Assembly (NCBI GenBank): GCA_002317175.1
Contig: DCJA01000013.1
Coordinates: 34,837-59,441 of the forward strand
Direction of reading: 5' to 3'
Source: Lachnospiraceae bacterium UBA1712
Lineage (GTDB): Bacteria; Bacillota; Clostridia; Lachnospirales; Lachnospiraceae
DNA: 24,605 nucleotides
Shown here one piece after another: positions 23,074 through 24,605 of the stretch. The stretch's first letter is position 1. Every line of letters begins with the position of its first letter. Under the pieces are notes generated by a model. The model was not told where the DNA came from. It did not search any database and saw only the letters and a list, made by a program, of their open reading frames with translations. The translations under genes were made by a program, and so were the position numbers.

Positions 23074-24605
23074 ATGAATTCTGAAAGAAATAAGTTCGAC
23101 AAGGGAATACTTATTTGTGGAGGGATAGCTGTGCTATCTCTTCTTTTTGTGTTCCTTGTTGACGGATTTTTCCCATTTGGCAATGGTTCCGTTCTTGCTC
23201 TGGATCTTCAGTCTCAGTACACACCACTTCTATACAGATTCTATGATGTCATAACAGGAAGTAAAAATCTTGTAATTGATTTCCACATTGGAGGAGGCAT
23301 CAATCTCTTCACCGATACTGTTACCGCACTGCTCAATCCTTTCAATTACATTCTTTTGTTATTTGGCAGAAGCAACCTGTATCTTGCAGTGAACCTTCTG
23401 CTTCCCCTTTATGCCGCTGCTGCGAGCATGTCTTCCTATTATGCAATGAAAAAGCTTATTCCTGGTGTAAAACAGCCGTTATACATTGTCCTGGGTCTGG
23501 CTTATGGTCTGTCATATTACTGTGCGTATCAGTTCGAAATCATCAACTGGCTATACATAGTTGTACTGTTTCCGTTTTTCTTCCTATGTCTGGATAAACT
23601 GCTTAAGGGCCAAAAGTCTCCAGGATTTGTGCTTCTGTTGGCATACATACTTTGTAACAGCCTGCAGCTTGGTATCCAACTCTGCATGTTTACACTTGTC
23701 TACAGTGCCTGTGTTATTCTTAAGCCATCCAATGATGAGAAATGTTCTAAAGACGTATGCGCCAGCTTAGGATTATCAGTTCTGAGCGGACTGCTTTTAT
23801 CTGCGCCAGTTACTGTTCCTACAATTTTTAACCTTATGAACAGTGCAAGATCAGATTACAATTCTTCTATTGCTTCTGTAATCACACATCACGGTCTTGA
23901 TAATATCATCGAAAGATTATTTGAGATTTCCAGTCCTGTTAGTTGGGCTATTCTGCTTTTTTGTCTTGTAGCTTCAAGAAAAAAACTCAAAGAAATATAC
24001 ATTCAGTACAAGTCTTTATTCCTGTGCCTGTTTGTACTTATATTGACCGTAATAATCGAACCTGCCAACCTTCTCTGGCATCTGGGTTCCTATCAGTGTT
24101 TCCCTGTAAGATACGGATATGTTGTGCTTTGGATTACACTCCTGCTTTCTGGCAAATTACTCAGCACTATGTGTGGTTGCTTCGGTTGTGTGCAGCTTGA
24201 TTCTGCCAAGTCAGTTGAAAATACTCCCGTGTGCGACAGCTCAGCCACAAGTAAAGAGGCTGCGTCTGTAAAAAGCAAGCTTAAACGCCAAATGTATAGC
24301 TACATTTCACTTACGTTCACAATACTTGTTTCAATTGCTGTTCTACTCATTATCTATAAAAAGCGTCTTGCCTTTGCTCAGGCTTTTGCGACTCTGGATA
24401 TAAGCAATGTCTGCCGCAATCAGGCTCTTTTGCTTTGCCTGTTGATGACCCTGATAGCTTTTGCAGTAGTAGCCTCATTGCGCTGTGGTATTGAAAGAAA
24501 ATGCTCTTACATCACACTGATTACGCTATGTGCTGTAACTGGAATTGCATGGAATATGTCCATTCTTCTTCCTCAGGCCTCAGAAAGTCGTCAGTCTATG
24601 CAGAG
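23074..24605 (+). CDS. YfhO-family membrane protein (partial, runs off the window end)
   Basis: From the ATG at 23074 one frame stays open to the last base, giving at least 510 residues with no stop; the 3' end is missing. The N-terminus has a membrane segment (about 10-30) and then FPFGNGSVLALDLQSQYTPL. IDFHIGGGINLFTDTVTALLNPFN follows in the next loop, the pattern of the YfhO family (large polytopic proteins linked to glycosylation of lipoteichoic acid or other wall polymers in Firmicutes). Many further hydrophobic segments follow. Cytoplasmic-type, Ser/Lys-rich residues occur around 24200-24290. It starts four bases after the preceding glycosyltransferase stop, without a clear ribosome site, which suggests coupled translation. 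Full-length members usually exceed 800 residues. Confidence 0.75.
   Translation, partial: MNSERNKFDKGILICGGIAVLSLLFVFLVDGFFPFGNGSVLALDLQSQYTPLLYRFYDVITGSKNLVIDFHIGGGINLFTDTVTALLNPFNYILLLFGRSNLYLAVNLLLPLYAAAASMSSYYAMKKLIPGVKQPLYIVLGLAYGLSYYCAYQFEIINWLYIVVLFPFFFLCLDKLLKGQKSPGFVLLLAYILCNSLQLGIQLCMFTLVYSACVILKPSNDEKCSKDVCASLGLSVLSGLLLSAPVTVPTIFNLMNSARSDYNSSIASVITHHGLDNIIERLFEISSPVSWAILLFCLVASRKKLKEIYIQYKSLFLCLFVLILTVIIEPANLLWHLGSYQCFPVRYGYVVLWITLLLSGKLLSTMCGCFGCVQLDSAKSVENTPVCDSSATSKEAASVKSKLKRQMYSYISLTFTILVSIAVLLIIYKKRLAFAQAFATLDISNVCRNQALLLCLLMTLIAFAVVASLRCGIERKCSYITLITLCAVTGIAWNMSILLPQASESRQSMQ

Overview
The window looks like a chromosomal segment from a motile, low-GC, Gram-positive anaerobe, most likely a Lachnospiraceae member of the Butyrivibrio/Pseudobutyrivibrio/Roseburia type. 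The evidence is AT-rich sequence, AGGAGG-type ribosome binding sites, a Gram-positive late flagellar operon (flgM-flgN-flgK) behind a clear sigma-28 promoter, and Firmicutes-like PTS, cell-wall and NCS2 transporter genes. The genus is an inference from protein flavour, not a computed result. No phage, transposase, plasmid gene, rRNA, tRNA or CRISPR array was seen.

Layout. Positions 1-4632 (minus strand) hold the late flagellar operon: anti-sigma factor flgM, chaperone flgN and two divergent tandem flgK genes. It is driven by a sigma-28 promoter at 4728-4754, with an intrinsic-terminator-like hairpin between flgM and flgN. Positions 4792-4990 hold a large nested palindromic repeat, and a relative of its core appears to be cut by the left edge of the window. 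Positions 5013-8762 (minus) hold fruK, a membrane-anchored D,D-carboxypeptidase and ptsI as one tightly packed unit. Positions 8816-11830 (minus) hold a glycan-cluster type FAD oxidoreductase with its own promoter and a MATE exporter. Positions 11919-18647 (minus) hold metF, a membrane-anchored unknown protein, a radical SAM/SPASM protein, a GT-C-like membrane protein, a membrane O-acyltransferase and an SGNH-hydrolase lipoprotein with an SH3 domain.

At 18749 transcription turns to the plus strand for a second O-acyltransferase, which converges with an AzgA-type purine permease (20031-21464, minus) on a shared terminator. The permease promoter has four 22-bp direct repeats directly upstream of its -35 box. 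On the other side of the repeats a plus-strand promoter drives a GT-C/GT39-like membrane glycosyltransferase and a YfhO-family membrane protein that runs off the right end.

Functionally, the flagellar operon is a classical FlgM/sigma-28 checkpoint. The fruK/ptsI pair points to PTS sugar uptake. The region from about 8.8 to 24.6 kb is rich in envelope-glycan functions: two membrane acyltransferases, an SGNH esterase or transferase, two GT-C-like proteins, YfhO, and a UDP-galactopyranose-mutase-like flavoprotein. Housekeeping genes (metF, permease) are interspersed. No single clearly new defence or biosynthetic system is evident. The observations most worth following are the 22-bp repeat array at the permease promoter, the nested palindromic element, and the separately encoded acyltransferase/SGNH pair.
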